Below are positions 9,644-18,965 of a DNA stretch of 64,000 nt, piece by piece. This stretch comes from Alteribacter keqinensis. GTDB taxonomy: Bacteria > Bacillota > Bacilli > Bacillales > Salisediminibacteriaceae. The position numbers and the translations under genes were made by a program. How positions within the stretch are numbered: position 1 is the stretch's first letter; each line of letters starts with the position of its first letter. Location of the stretch: the NCBI RefSeq assembly GCF_003710255.1, contig NZ_RHIB01000001.1, forward strand, positions 1,240,001-1,304,000, written 5' to 3'. A model generated the notes under the pieces. It saw nothing but the letters and a program-made list of their open reading frames with translations, was not told the DNA's origin and made no database searches.

Positions 9644-11188
9644 CTATTTCACCTCTGCTGTTTCGACTACCTGACCATTAAGAGACCAGGTTTTCGCTTC
9701 TGTTATTTTAACGTGGATAAGCTCCCCGATGCAAGATTTAGGAGCTTTAAAGTTAACAAGGCGGTTCGTTCGTGTACGTCCCGCAAGGACTTCCGGATCT
9801 TTTTTACTTTCTCCTTCAACGAGAACTTCCATGATCTTCCCTTCAACAGCTTTGTTTTTCTTTGCTGAAAGGTCGTTTACCATTTCATTGAGCCTGCGAA
9901 GGCGGTCCCGCTTGACTTCATGGGGAACATTATCCTCCATTTTAGCCGCAGGTGTGCCGTCACGCGGAGAGTAAATGTACGTAAAGCAGCTGTCGTACTC
10001 CATCTCTTTTACAAGAGAAAGTGTATCTTCGAACTGCTCTTCCGTTTCGTTTGGGAAACCGACAATGATATCGGTTGTAAACGAAGCATGGGGCATTGCT
10101 TTTTTAATTCTACCGGCGAGCTCGATATAGCTTTCACGGGTATATTTACGCGCCATGAGTTTAAGAACTTCGTTGTTTCCGCTTTGAACCGGTAAGTGAA
10201 TGTGTTCAACCAGGTTACCGCCTTTTGCCAATACTTCGATCAGATGATCATCAAAGTCCCGTGGGTGACTCGTTGTAAATCGTACCCTCGGAATGTCAAT
10301 CTTACGGATTTCATCCATCAGATCTCCAAGACCATAGTTCATATCAGCGAGATCTTTGCCGTAGGCATTTACATTTTGTCCAAGGAGGGTAATTTCTTTG
10401 TATCCGTTACGGGCAAGGTGACGTACCTCTTCGATTATGTCTTCAGGACGGCGGCTTCTCTCTTTTCCTCTTGTATAAGGCACAATACAGTACGTACAGA
10501 ATTTATCACAGCCGTACATAATGTTAACCCAGCCCTGAATCTGGCCTTTCCGTGCACGGGGCATGCTTTCAATAATGTCCCCTTCTTTAGACCATACTTC
10601 AATGACCATCTCTTTGGAAAGAATGGCATCACGCATGAGGTGCGGAAGGCGGTGGATATTGTGGGTACCAAAGATAAGGTCCACCTGCTGGTGCTTTTGC
10701 ATGATTTTGTTTACGACGCTTTCTTCCTGGGACATACATCCGCACACACCGATGATGAGCTCAGGACGTTCACGCTTCATCGTTTTTAAGTGACCGATTT
10801 CGCCGAACACTTTGTTCTCGGCATTTTCCCGGATCGCACATGTATTCAGAAGAATAACATCAGCATCGTCTGTGCTGGCTGTTGATTCAAAGCCCATATC
10901 AAGTAAAATACCGGCCATGTTCTCGGAATCGTGTTCGTTCATCTGACACCCGTATGTACGGATGAGAAACTTCTTGCCTTTGCCGGTTTCACGCATGGAT
11001 TCAGGAACTTCAAAATCGTAATGAATTTCTACGTTTTCTTTTCCCCGCTTTTTAGCCTGCTTAAGGTTTGGCGGGACATAGGTTGTCTGAAAGTACTGAG
11101 AGAAATCCTTTTCCTGGCCGGATTTTTTGTCCGCGGCATAAGTCTCCTTTTCATTGACGGTTTGTTTTTTTCGCTGTTCTTCGTTCAT
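9644..11188 (-). CDS. miaB: tRNA-2-methylthio-N6-dimethylallyladenosine synthase MiaB
   Basis: Radical-SAM methylthiotransferase that converts i6A37, made by MiaA, to ms2i6A37. Order of domains: UPF0004 with the three cluster cysteines in [16 protein letters not shown] and GVCGCMSQ; radical SAM with [16 protein letters not shown] (CxxxCxxC); C-terminal TRAM domain with [23 protein letters not shown]. The ATG at 11188 follows GAGGG by about 5 bases and gives MNEEQRKK, like B. subtilis; an in-frame start at 11215 would add nine unsupported residues. Length 514 aa is normal for Bacillus MiaB, which has a long N-terminal extension. A promoter and an inverted repeat lie just upstream. Confidence 0.97.
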   Translation of the reverse strand: MNEEQRKKQTVNEKETYAADKKSGQEKDFSQYFQTTYVPPNLKQAKKRGKENVEIHYDFEVPESMRETGKGKKFLIRTYGCQMNEHDSENMAGILLDMGFESTASTDDADVILLNTCAIRENAENKVFGEIGHLKTMKRERPELIIGVCGCMSQEESVVNKIMQKHQQVDLIFGTHNIHRLPHLMRDAILSKEMVIEVWSKEGDIIESMPRARKGQIQGWVNIMYGCDKFCTYCIVPYTRGKERSRRPEDIIEEVRHLARNGYKEITLLGQNVNAYGKDLADMNYGLGDLMDEIRKIDIPRVRFTTSHPRDFDDHLIEVLAKGGNLVEHIHLPVQSGNNEVLKLMARKYTRESYIELAGRIKKAMPHASFTTDIIVGFPNETEEQFEDTLSLVKEMEYDSCFTYIYSPRDGTPAAKMEDNVPHEVKRDRLRRLNEMVNDLSAKKNKAVEGKIMEVLVEGESKKDPEVLAGRTRTNRLVNFKAPKSCIGELIHVKITEAKTWSLNGQVVETAEVK

Positions 11189-11200
11189 TGATCCCTCGAC

Positions 11201-11243
11201 CCCTTTATACTGCAATAGTCTTCCAACCTATAAGTATAAAGGG
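11201..11243. promoter_or_regulatory. Inverted repeat spanning the miaB promoter (operator candidate)
   Basis: CCCTTTATAC at 11201-11210 and GTATAAAGGG at 11234-11243 are exact 10-bp inverted copies, about 33 bp centre to centre, near three helical turns. The outer arm covers the -10 box and the inner arm ends just before the SD of miaB. Because the outer arm is largely upstream of the expected transcription start, a DNA operator is more likely than an RNA hairpin. Confidence 0.4.
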
Positions 11244-11261
11244 TTTTCAGGTGTTTCACAA
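11233..11261 (-). promoter_or_regulatory. SigA-type promoter of miaB-ricA
   Basis: On the minus strand TTGTGA (-35) and TATACT (-10) are separated by 17 bp. The predicted start lies about 40 bases before the miaB ATG. Confidence 0.65.
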
Positions 11262-11407
11262 TACTCTTTGGTAACTCCGCGCTGTAATCCGCTTGTTTTG
11301 CATAAATATGGTATTACTGTTACACTGCAGGGAGTTTACAGAATAATGACAAGTTAAAGAGCTCATTAGTTTTACATTGATAATAAGGGGAGATATCGAT
11401 GCTGTCT

Positions 11408-11530
11408 ATATGCACTCAATTTCCACGGTGGCCGGTGAGCCTCCTCATGTTTTCGCATTTCGGAGCTTCCCCCCCCCGGCTCCAGCTCCCGCGCGTGGAA
11501 ACAGCATTCTCCTTTCATTTAAAAGGATCC
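11408..11530 (+). repeat. Degenerate copy of the dispersed intergenic repeat, copy B
   Basis: CACTCAATTTCCACGGTGG, GGTGAGCCTCCTCATG and the later CCCGCGCGTGG resemble the outer parts of the family, with a run of ten C at 11470-11479 in between. The central CTTCTTCCTCT and GCAGCTTATTC blocks are missing. The rest of the 11262-11742 gap holds nothing else recognisable apart from the SD of the next gene. Confidence 0.4.
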
Positions 11531-11742
11531 AGTAAATAAATAAGATTCTTAAAGTTTTGTTTTGAAGAAGCATGTATGCTAAGGATGCTCCTGAATCGCT
11601 CTAATAAGAGAACGCTATGAGCGGAAATCATCAACCGAGGTTAATATATACATCCTTTATAAACATTTAAAAGTAATGCGTAATAAAGCTTTTTCACTTC
11701 ACATTTAGAAAAAGCAATTAAACCGGTAAAGGGGGAATTTAT

Positions 11743-13056
11743 TTGTCTCGGTGGTTGAAACGTAACAAGTGGATGCTTCTTTTCTGGACAGGCATCTTTG
11801 TCTTTATTGTTCTTTTGTTCCGTCCCTGGCAGATGATGTTTGATGATAATGTTTCAGAGCCTGCTTCAGGCGGAAGCGGGGATTTGATAAGGGATTACGG
11901 GGAACTTGATCCCGATGTTGAAAACATTCTTGCAGCGGGCGAAAGCCTTCTTGGAACCCCCTTTCTATCAGGGGGGCGCGATCCGGATGAAGGATTTAAT
12001 TCTTCTGGATTTGTCCAGTATGTGTACCAGGAATCAACAGGAATACGCATGCCCCGGATCGCCGCTCACCAGCATGACCTGGGAGAGGAAATAAAGAAAG
12101 AAGACCTGTATCCCGGTGATCTCGTGTTTTTTGAAGCAGAAACGGTTATGAGCGGGATATACACGGGGAACGGAGAGTTTCTTACCGTTTCCAGCACCAA
12201 CGGCGTAGAAAAGGTGTCTCTTGCAAGAGACACCTTTTGGAGCAGGCATTTTATTGGGGGAAAACGGCTTACAAAAGAAGAAATGCAGGGCCTGCATCCA
12301 GGTACGTATACAGAACACTCCCATCCAGCTGTGAGAGAAGCTGTCCAGTACCTGGATACGCCCTATGTTTTTGGAGGGAATACGCTGAATGGTTTTGACT
12401 GCTCTTTTTTCATACAGGATGTTTTCAGGGAAAGCTCAGACATTTACTTGCCAAGAGTGACGAAAGACCAATACGAGCTTGGTGAAGAAATTGACAAAAA
12501 AGACCTTAAACCTGGGGATGTTCTGTTCTTTGCGGGTGCTGATGGGGATGAAGACGACCCGCGCAGTGATTGGGACGTTAACCATACAGGCATCTATGCA
12601 GGAGGGAATTTTATGATTCATGCGAGCCGGACTGAAGGAATGACACAGGTTTCATACCTGAATGAATACTGGGACGATGCATTTACCGGTATCAGACGCT
12701 ACGATGATATGAGTCTCAATCATGAGCACCCCGTCGTGCAAGAAGCAGCTTCCCACCTGTTCAGTGAAGACTTTACGACACCGGGTTTTGTCCGGCATGT
12801 ATACAGGAAAAGCCTTGGAATAACACTGCCGCAGAGGGCTGAAGATCAGTGGAACAGCGGTTCCCCCGTGGAGAGGGATGACCTTGAAATCGGGGATGTT
12901 CTGTTTTTTGAAGGAACAAACAGTTACCTGGCTGCTCTTTATACAGGCCATGACCTTGCCATGTTTGTGAGCGCGTCTTCAGGGGTGACAACGCGTCACC
13001 TTGAATACGATGAATTCTTCTCGGAAAATTATCTCGGAGCAAGACGATACGATTAA
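11743..13056 (+). CDS. Membrane-anchored protein with three NlpC/P60 domains, only the middle one catalytic
   Basis: A 437-aa protein: short cytoplasmic start, one hydrophobic segment at about residues 10-28 (WMLLFWTGIFVFIVLLF), then three NlpC/P60-like domains (about 57-176, 194-320 and 328-437). NlpC/P60 enzymes cut peptidoglycan stem peptides with a Cys-His-His triad. Domain 2 keeps it (FDC220S, NH281TGIY, MIH293AS). Domain 1 has Ser87 where Cys is expected (FNSSGF) and lacks both His; domain 3 has Thr346 (FTTPGF) and lacks both. The inactive copies may bind the wall or regulate the active one (inference). Start is TTG with AAGGGGGAA at 6 bases. It is monocistronic and opposes its neighbours. 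Confidence 0.85.
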   Translation: MSRWLKRNKWMLLFWTGIFVFIVLLFRPWQMMFDDNVSEPASGGSGDLIRDYGELDPDVENILAAGESLLGTPFLSGGRDPDEGFNSSGFVQYVYQESTGIRMPRIAAHQHDLGEEIKKEDLYPGDLVFFEAETVMSGIYTGNGEFLTVSSTNGVEKVSLARDTFWSRHFIGGKRLTKEEMQGLHPGTYTEHSHPAVREAVQYLDTPYVFGGNTLNGFDCSFFIQDVFRESSDIYLPRVTKDQYELGEEIDKKDLKPGDVLFFAGADGDEDDPRSDWDVNHTGIYAGGNFMIHASRTEGMTQVSYLNEYWDDAFTGIRRYDDMSLNHEHPVVQEAASHLFSEDFTTPGFVRHVYRKSLGITLPQRAEDQWNSGSPVERDDLEIGDVLFFEGTNSYLAALYTGHDLAMFVSASSGVTTRHLEYDEFFSENYLGARRYD

Positions 13057-13140
13057 CCTGATGGCTTGGGAGATTTCACTCTTCTGATCCTGCGTTGGTT
13101 ACATAATATTATTATGGTTGATTAAAAACGAGACACAAAT

Positions 13141-13178
13141 AAACCCGGACAAGGGAAGCTCGCCTATGTCCGGGTTTT
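13141..13178. terminator. Bidirectional terminator between the NlpC/P60 gene and kbl
   Basis: AAACCCGGACA pairs with TGTCCGGGTTT, with T-rich tails on both strands (TTTTAATATT on plus, TTTATTTG on minus). It lies between two convergent genes: 85 bases after the plus-strand stop and 5 bases after the kbl stop. Confidence 0.85.
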
Positions 13179-13182
13179 AATA

Positions 13183-14358
13183 TTAGATGATATTTAATTC
13201 TTTCCCTGCTTTTTCAAATGCATCGAGAGCTTCCTGTAATACTTCCTTGGTGTGCTCCGCAGTTACGATTGTACGAACGCGTGCCTGGCCTTTTGCAACG
13301 GTCGGGAATGCAATTCCCTGTGCAAATACGCCGTATTCAAGGAGCTTGTCTGACAGCTGGTGAGCTTTTGCTTCATCGCCGACAACAACTGGTGTAACAG
13401 GAGTATCACTTCTTCCTGTATCAAAGCCAAGATTCTGAAGACCTTTTTTAAAGAACTTCGTGTTTTCCCACAGACGGTCAATCAGCTCCGGCTCTTCAAG
13501 CAGGACATCAATTGCCGCTGAGCATGCCGCAGTTACCGCTGGAGGATGGGATGTGCTGAATAAAAACGGACGCCCTTTGTGAATGAGGTAGTCTCGGACA
13601 GACTGGGTACTTGCCACATATCCTCCAAGGACGCCAATCGCTTTACTTAACGTACCTACCTGGATGTGAACGCGGCCGTTCAGGTCAAAATGGTCCACTG
13701 TGCCCCGTCCGTTCCGGCCCAGAACACCACTTGCGTGGGCATCATCAACCATAACAAGAGCGTCGTATTTTTCACAAAGCTCAACAATTTCCGGTAGAGG
13801 AGCAATGTTCCCGTCCATACTGAAAACACCGTCAGTAACAACAAGGCGCTTACGGTAGTCGCCGCTCTCTTTCAACGCTTCCTCGAGACTTTTAAGGTCT
13901 ACGTGTTTGTAAATCTTACGGGCAGCTTTCGTCAGACGAATGCCGTCAATAATCGAAGCGTGGTTCAGCTCATCGGAAATAACAACATCCTCTTTTGTAA
14001 GAATGGAGCTTAAAATCGCCTGATTTGCTGTAAAGCCTGATTGCAGTACGAGTGTCGCTTCAGTGTGCTTAAATTCTGCAAGCTTTTTCTCAAATTCCTC
14101 GTGAAGTGAGAAAGTTCCTGCGATTGTTCGGACAGAACCGGTCCCTGCTCCGTATTTCTCAACGGCTTCAATCGCTGCCTGCTTCATTTTCGGGTGTGTG
14201 GTAAGACCAAGATAGTTGTTGGAAGAAAGCTGAATGACTTCTTTCCCATTAATCACCACTTTTGCCCCCTGATCGGACTCAAGCGGCACCAGGGAGCGGA
14301 AAATACCCTCTGCTTTCATTGAATCGAGCTCTTCTTGTAAATATTCAAATCCCTTCAC
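13183..14358 (-). CDS. kbl: Glycine C-acetyltransferase (2-amino-3-ketobutyrate CoA ligase)
   Basis: PLP enzyme of the alpha-oxoamine synthase family that splits 2-amino-3-ketobutyrate, the product of Tdh, with CoA into glycine and acetyl-CoA. Visible motifs: [10 protein letters not shown], the substrate-binding N-terminal stretch; [26 protein letters not shown]; and [13 protein letters not shown] with the Schiff-base Lys. A GTG at 14358 preceded at 5 bases by GGAGGGG gives 391 aa starting [14 protein letters not shown], the B. subtilis length; an ATG at 14394 would add 12 residues with a poor SD. It follows tdh by 48 bases in a threonine-degradation operon. Confidence 0.95.
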   Translation of the reverse strand: MKGFEYLQEELDSMKAEGIFRSLVPLESDQGAKVVINGKEVIQLSSNNYLGLTTHPKMKQAAIEAVEKYGAGTGSVRTIAGTFSLHEEFEKKLAEFKHTEATLVLQSGFTANQAILSSILTKEDVVISDELNHASIIDGIRLTKAARKIYKHVDLKSLEEALKESGDYRKRLVVTDGVFSMDGNIAPLPEIVELCEKYDALVMVDDAHASGVLGRNGRGTVDHFDLNGRVHIQVGTLSKAIGVLGGYVASTQSVRDYLIHKGRPFLFSTSHPPAVTAACSAAIDVLLEEPELIDRLWENTKFFKKGLQNLGFDTGRSDTPVTPVVVGDEAKAHQLSDKLLEYGVFAQGIAFPTVAKGQARVRTIVTAEHTKEVLQEALDAFEKAGKELNII

Positions 14359-14406
14359 AAAAACCCCTCCATTTAGTGTATCAGATTCCTTCATTATTAC
14401 CGTGTT

Positions 14407-15447
14407 CTAAGGGTGAAGTACGACTTTTCCGCATTTTCCTTCAATCATAAGGTTAAATCCTTTTTCGAATTCTTCGAGAGGGAAATGGTGCGTAATCATC
14501 GGTTTTACATCTACCTGACCGGAGCTTAACAGACCGGAAACCTGCTGCCACGTTTCATACATTTTTCGTCCTGTAATCCCCTGAACTGTAATACCCTTGA
14601 AGACAATATCATTTGTTACATCAATTTCTACAGGGCGTACCGGAAGGCTGAGAATCGAAACGCGCCCGCCGTTGGTAACCATTTTAAATCCCTGATTCAT
14701 GGCGATAGGATGTCCGCTCATTTCACAGACAACGTCGACACCTTCTCCGCCGGTGAGCCGGTTTACAACCTCCAGTGGATCTTCATTCATGGAGTTTACA
14801 ACGGCTGTGGCCCCCATTTTTGTGGCAAGATCGAGCCGGTATTCGTTTAAATCAAAGGCAATAACCTGGGAGGCACCACATGCCTTTGCCACACCTACCG
14901 CCATAATACCAATCGGTCCGCAGCCAATGACAGCAACGGTTTTCCCGGCAACATCTCCTGCTAAAACAGTATGTACACCGTTTCCGAAGGGCTCCTGTAC
15001 ACTGGCAACATCAAAAGGAAGCTCAGGATCGTTTTTCCACAGATTCACAGCAGGAAGTGCTACATATTCTGCAAAACAGCCATCTCTGTCAACTCCGATA
15101 ATCTGGGTGTTTGCACAGATATGCGCCTGACCCGTAAGACACTGTTTGCATTCACCACAAACAATGTGGGTTTCAGCACTTACGTGGTCTCCAACTTCTA
15201 CATTTGTTACATTGCTGCCTTTTTCAACAACGACGCCGGCAAACTCATGACCGAAGACGTAAGGTGGATTTACCCGGCTCTGTGACCATTCATCCCATGC
15301 ATATATATGAACATCTGTACCGCATATGGACGTTGCCTTTACTTGTATCAGTACTTCACTATCATTTATTGTCGGGATCGGAACCGTATCAAGTTTCGCC
15401 CCAGGGGCTCTTTCCGGTTTTACAATTGCTTTCATTGTTCCTTCCAT
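14407..15447 (-). CDS. tdh: L-threonine 3-dehydrogenase
   Basis: Zinc-dependent medium-chain dehydrogenase oxidising L-threonine to 2-amino-3-ketobutyrate with NAD. Catalytic-zinc residues appear in SICGTDVHIY and YVFGHEFAGVV; the structural zinc site is HIVCGECKQCLTGQAHIC; the Rossmann motif is VIGCGPIGIMAVG. ITGRKMYETWQQ is typical of Tdh rather than sorbitol dehydrogenase. The ATG at 15447 (AGAGGGG about 10 bases before) gives 346 aa; an in-frame GTG at 15471 is possible. It is the first gene of tdh-kbl. Confidence 0.94.
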   Translation of the reverse strand: MEGTMKAIVKPERAPGAKLDTVPIPTINDSEVLIQVKATSICGTDVHIYAWDEWSQSRVNPPYVFGHEFAGVVVEKGSNVTNVEVGDHVSAETHIVCGECKQCLTGQAHICANTQIIGVDRDGCFAEYVALPAVNLWKNDPELPFDVASVQEPFGNGVHTVLAGDVAGKTVAVIGCGPIGIMAVGVAKACGASQVIAFDLNEYRLDLATKMGATAVVNSMNEDPLEVVNRLTGGEGVDVVCEMSGHPIAMNQGFKMVTNGGRVSILSLPVRPVEIDVTNDIVFKGITVQGITGRKMYETWQQVSGLLSSGQVDVKPMITHHFPLEEFEKGFNLMIEGKCGKVVLHP

Positions 15448-15485
15448 AACATCTACACCCCTCTTATTCACTTTATATCACGTTC

Positions 15486-15515
15486 ATTTTATCACGGCCC
15501 GTCTGAACGCGTAAA
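15486..15515 (-). promoter_or_regulatory. Possible SigA-type promoter of tdh-kbl
   Basis: TTTACG and TAAAAT on the minus strand are separated by 18 bp, about 40 bases upstream of the tdh start. The -35 matches only four of six positions. Confidence 0.32.
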
Positions 15516-15634
15516 CAGAACTGTCCGCCAGACATGGACACTTGAACGCGCTGAAAAATTTCTTTGAAATTATTTTTGATACATACTAGATTTTGTAAAA
15601 TAGTACCCTTTTATCCGGCTTTTCAGACAAAAGA

Positions 15635-15662
15635 AAGACGCCTTTAAACAAACAGGCGTCTT
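15635..15662 (-). terminator. Terminator of korA-korB
   Basis: AAGACGCCT pairs with AGGCGTCTT, followed by TCTTTTG on the minus strand, starting 10 bases after the korB stop. Confidence 0.82.
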
Positions 15663-15671
15663 GTTTTGTGT

Positions 15672-16538
15672 CTACATAAATTCATTGACAAGCTGGTCGA
15701 ATTTATCTTTTTTAAGCTCCAAAGGCTGACTTGCAAGTGCTTCATCCTTAAAGCCATCCACCAGCTGTTCATAGGAAGGCTTCTCTTTATTCTGATAGAT
15801 CAGTCCCGTCACCAGGCCGTTATGTTTCATGAGTGTATTCATTGCCATCCCGCGGTCGGACGGGTCGTACCCCTCAATTGTTGAAAGCTTCGTAATGTTT
15901 TCTTTAAACCAGTCGTAAGTATTCACTTTATTGAATGTCACACACGGGCTGAATACATTAATTAACGAAAAGCCTTTATGTGCGATCCCTTGTTCGATAA
16001 TGGAGGTGAGCTCCTTTAAATCCGTGGAGAAGCTCTGCGCAACGAAGGTTCCGCCGGCAGATAACGCCATTTCCATCACATTCAATGCCGACTCAATTGA
16101 ACCGCCCGGTGTACTTTTCGTTTTGAATCCCATGTCACTTCGCGGGGATGTCTGACCTTTTGTAAGACCGTAAATCTGGTTATCCATTACGATGTAGGTA
16201 ACATCGATATTTCTCCTGATTGCATGAATCGTATGACCCATACCTATGGCAAAACCGTCGCCATCCCCACCGGATGCAATGACCGTTAATTCACGGTTCG
16301 CCATTTTTACACCTTGTGCGATCGGGAGAGAACGTCCGTGAATACCGTGAAAGCCATAGGAGTTAATGTATCCGCTGATACGTCCGGAACAGCCGATGCC
16401 ACTTACAACAGCCAGGTTTTCAGGTGTCAGACCTGCGCTTGCTGCCGCTCGCTGAATGGCTGCCTGAACGGAAAAGTCACCGCATCCGGGACACCAGTTT
16501 GGCTTAACGTTGTTTCTGAAATCTTTAAATGTTGCCAT
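15672..16538 (-). CDS. korB: 2-oxoacid:ferredoxin oxidoreductase, beta subunit (TPP-binding)
   Basis: Beta chain of a 2-oxoacid:ferredoxin oxidoreductase, probably acting on 2-oxoglutarate, giving acyl-CoA, CO2 and reduced ferredoxin. PNWCPGCGDFSV and the TPP/Mg motif GGDGDGFAIGMGHTIHA...NIDVTYIVMDNQIYGLTKGQ are plain. It lacks the 4Fe-4S ferredoxin-like cysteines of delta subunits, as in the two-subunit enzyme type. The ATG at 16538 has AAGGAG about 10 bases before it and gives 288 aa; upstream in-frame codons run into korA. It starts one base after the korA stop. Substrate choice is inferred from family usage, not seen directly. Confidence 0.9.
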   Translation of the reverse strand: MATFKDFRNNVKPNWCPGCGDFSVQAAIQRAAASAGLTPENLAVVSGIGCSGRISGYINSYGFHGIHGRSLPIAQGVKMANRELTVIASGGDGDGFAIGMGHTIHAIRRNIDVTYIVMDNQIYGLTKGQTSPRSDMGFKTKSTPGGSIESALNVMEMALSAGGTFVAQSFSTDLKELTSIIEQGIAHKGFSLINVFSPCVTFNKVNTYDWFKENITKLSTIEGYDPSDRGMAMNTLMKHNGLVTGLIYQNKEKPSYEQLVDGFKDEALASQPLELKKDKFDQLVNEFM

Positions 16539-16539
16539 C

Positions 16540-18282
16540 CTATAACAACTCCTTGCATGATTGATAGACTTCCTGCGGCAGGAACGGATTGCCGTCATAC
16601 TTATTCAGGGTTTTAAGTTTATCCGAGCCCACTTCCATTTTGATGAGCTGGGCGAGCTGGCCTGTTGCGTTATTTTCGATCACAACAACCTGCTTTGCCC
16701 GGTCAATCATCTCTTTGACTTGTTCTTTCGGAAAAGGATGAAGAAGACGGACATGGGCATGATTCACTTTTAATCCGTCATTTTCCAGGCGGGGCATGAC
16801 TTCCTGAATGGTTCCCCGGGTTGAGTTAAACCCGACAATAAGGAGATCTGCCTCTTCGTGTCTTTCATCTTTATATACAGGTGTCTTAAAGTTTTCAGCC
16901 AAATTGGTGAGCTTTCTGAGCCTTTTATCCATCTGGATTTTACGGTTATCAGGACTTTCAGAAGGTTTGCCCTGCTCGTTATGTTCTACACCTGTCACGT
17001 GGTGGATGGCGTTTTTCATTCCCGGAATAACACGTTTTGAAATGCCGTCTTCCGCTTCTTCATAGCGTTTGTAGTAAACATTCTTCTCAAGTTCCGGAAG
17101 CTCTTCCGACGGATCAAACTTCCCTCTGCGGATTTCGATTTTATCGTAGTCCAGAGGTTCAACGGTCTGCTTCCCAAGTGAGAGGGCCAGATCAGACACA
17201 AGAATAACCGGGCACTGGTATTCTTCTGCCAGATTGAATGCTTCGATTGTGTCGTAGAATGCTTCTTCTACTGTCGAAGGTGCCATGACGATTTTCGGAA
17301 TCTCGCCATGAGTCCCATAAATCATTGCCATAATATCGGATTGTTCCTGTTTCGTGGGCAGCCCCGTACTTGGTCCTCCCCGCTGGGTATCTACTATTAC
17401 AAGAGGAGTTTCAGTAATTCCGGACAGGCCGATCGATTCCATCATAAGCGACAACCCCGGACCTGCAGAGGCGGTCAGGGATCGGACCCCTGCGTAGTTG
17501 GCTCCGATCGCCATCGTACATGCGGCAATTTCATCTTCAGTCTGTATAACGGTACCCCCATACTCAGGCAGCTTTTTAATCAGGTATTCCATGATTTCAG
17601 ACGCAGGAGTAATCGGGTATGCAGGCATAAAACGGGCACCTCCGGCCAGAGCTCCGAGAGCGATGGCATCGTTGCCGATCATGAACATACGTCCTTTCAT
17701 TTCTACCGGTTCCAGACGGAAATCCAGGGCCTCGTCTTTTGCTTCTTTATTAAAATAATCCATGCCTTTCTTAATGGCCTGCATGTTTTTTTCAACTACG
17801 GCTTCTCCTTTTCTGGAGAAAATTTGTTTCACTACACTTGAGAAGTCTTCCGGCTTAACTCCAAGAAGCGCACTTGAAGCTCCCACAGCCACCATGTTTT
17901 TCATAAGAGAAGTACCAAGTTCGTTGGCGATCTCTGTAAATGGAATAGAAAAAAGGCTTGCTTTTGCCCCATCTGGTTTCACAGGGTTAAATTTACTGTC
18001 AGCAATAATTACACCGCCATCAACCAGCTCATGATGGTTCAAGTCGATCGTCTCCTGATCGAATGCCACAAGTATATTCAGATCATCACTGATTGCGTTC
18101 ATTGGTGTCGTGCTCACACGGATTTTATTATTCGTGTGGCCGCCTTTAATGCGTGATGAAAAGTGACGGTAGCCATACAGATAATAACCAAGGCGGTTTA
18201 AAGCCATTGAGAAAATCTCTCCGGTACTCTCGATCCCTTCCCCCTGCTGTCCGCCTACTTTCCAAGATAATTGTTTCATCAT
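16540..18282 (-). CDS. korA: 2-oxoacid:ferredoxin oxidoreductase, fused gamma-alpha subunit
   Basis: A 580-aa partner of KorB. Residues 1-190 form the gamma domain (SWKVGGQQGEGIESTGEIF; RIKGGHTNNKIRVS), followed by the alpha pyrimidine-binding domain (GNDAIALGALAGGARFMPAYPITPASEIMEYL; TASAGPGLSLMMESIGL; RGGPSTGLPTKQEQSDI) and a C-terminal transketolase-like domain (LLIVGFNSTRGTIQEV). Two ATGs stand together at 18277-18282; the first has AGGGG at about 9 bases, the second is also plausible. Enzymes of this fused type serve the TCA cycle or amino-acid breakdown in many non-subtilis bacilli. The pair is next to threonine catabolism genes. Confidence 0.9.
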   Translation of the reverse strand: MMKQLSWKVGGQQGEGIESTGEIFSMALNRLGYYLYGYRHFSSRIKGGHTNNKIRVSTTPMNAISDDLNILVAFDQETIDLNHHELVDGGVIIADSKFNPVKPDGAKASLFSIPFTEIANELGTSLMKNMVAVGASSALLGVKPEDFSSVVKQIFSRKGEAVVEKNMQAIKKGMDYFNKEAKDEALDFRLEPVEMKGRMFMIGNDAIALGALAGGARFMPAYPITPASEIMEYLIKKLPEYGGTVIQTEDEIAACTMAIGANYAGVRSLTASAGPGLSLMMESIGLSGITETPLVIVDTQRGGPSTGLPTKQEQSDIMAMIYGTHGEIPKIVMAPSTVEEAFYDTIEAFNLAEEYQCPVILVSDLALSLGKQTVEPLDYDKIEIRRGKFDPSEELPELEKNVYYKRYEEAEDGISKRVIPGMKNAIHHVTGVEHNEQGKPSESPDNRKIQMDKRLRKLTNLAENFKTPVYKDERHEEADLLIVGFNSTRGTIQEVMPRLENDGLKVNHAHVRLLHPFPKEQVKEMIDRAKQVVVIENNATGQLAQLIKMEVGSDKLKTLNKYDGNPFLPQEVYQSCKELL

Positions 18283-18366
18283 CTTCCTGCACCCCTTTAC
18301 AAACGGTCCGTCTTTTATTAAGCCATCGTGCAGCCTTGTTTTTGAGTTTTTTATGCCGCACATGTT

Positions 18367-18394
18367 GTCTTCTGTCTTCTGTCTTCTGTCTTCG
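18367..18394. repeat. Heptanucleotide tandem repeat
   Basis: Four head-to-tail units of GTCTTCT, the last ending G instead of T, lie about 85-112 bases upstream of the korA start. The remaining 18395-18628 region is AT-rich and holds a possible TACAAT -10 box on the minus strand near 18484 without a good -35. Confidence 0.7.
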
Positions 18395-18628
18395 GTCAGT
18401 TCCAGTCAGTATCGTTTAATCCACATATGTAGAGTTACAGACTTATCCCTGTAAAATAGTGGATACTTTCATAAACTTCTTATATTGTATCACATTTTTA
18501 TTTCTCTTAAATAAAAATCTCTCGTCCTTCCAATGTATAAATCGTTCTGCACATCATGCCGTGATCGGTAATAGTGTCGGTTTTTACGGCTTCCAGTCGA
18601 ACATTGAAGGATTGTCAGGAAATAAAAA

Positions 18629-18657
18629 AACTGCCTGACATCATCTGTCAGGCAGTT
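18629..18657 (-). terminator. Terminator of spoVS
   Basis: AACTGCCTGACA pairs perfectly with TGTCAGGCAGTT, followed by TTTTTATTTCC on the minus strand, 7 bases after the spoVS stop. Confidence 0.92.
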
Positions 18658-18663
18658 GTACTC

Positions 18664-18924
18664 TTAGCGAGGTTCAATAATTAACTTAATTGCTGTCCGT
18701 TCGTCCCCGTCAATCAGGATATCGGTAAAGGCTGGTATACAGATTAGATCAATTCCACTTGGAGCAACGAAACCTCTTGCAATGGCTATGGCTTTAACCG
18801 ATTGATTTAATGCACCTGCTCCGATGGCCTGGATTTCGGCTGATCCCCGTTCCCGGATCACGCCTGCCAGAGCGCCGGCTACAGAGTTAGGGTTGGATTT
18901 TGCTGAAACTTTTAATACTTCCAC
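18664..18924 (-). CDS. spoVS: Stage V sporulation protein S
   Basis: Small conserved Alba-fold protein (86 aa) required for late sporulation in B. subtilis; it may bind nucleic acid. The sequence is near-invariant across spore formers (KVSAKSNPNSVAGALAG, EIQAIGAGALNQSVKAIAIARG). Start is GTG with AAGGAGG 7 bases upstream. It is a single-gene unit with its own SigH-like promoter at 19092-19116 and a leader of about 160 bases carrying an inverted repeat. Confidence 0.97.
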   Translation of the reverse strand: MEVLKVSAKSNPNSVAGALAGVIRERGSAEIQAIGAGALNQSVKAIAIARGFVAPSGIDLICIPAFTDILIDGDERTAIKLIIEPR

Positions 18925-18965
18925 TTTAGGACCTCCTTAGGATGATTTATAGGACTGATTGATAG

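Noticed and set aside
11470-11479. Run of ten C in the gap upstream of the NlpC/P60 gene as a phase-variation tract
   Set aside because: It lies about 265 bases upstream of the start, inside a degenerate repeat copy, not in a coding region or core promoter; homopolymer sequencing error is also possible.
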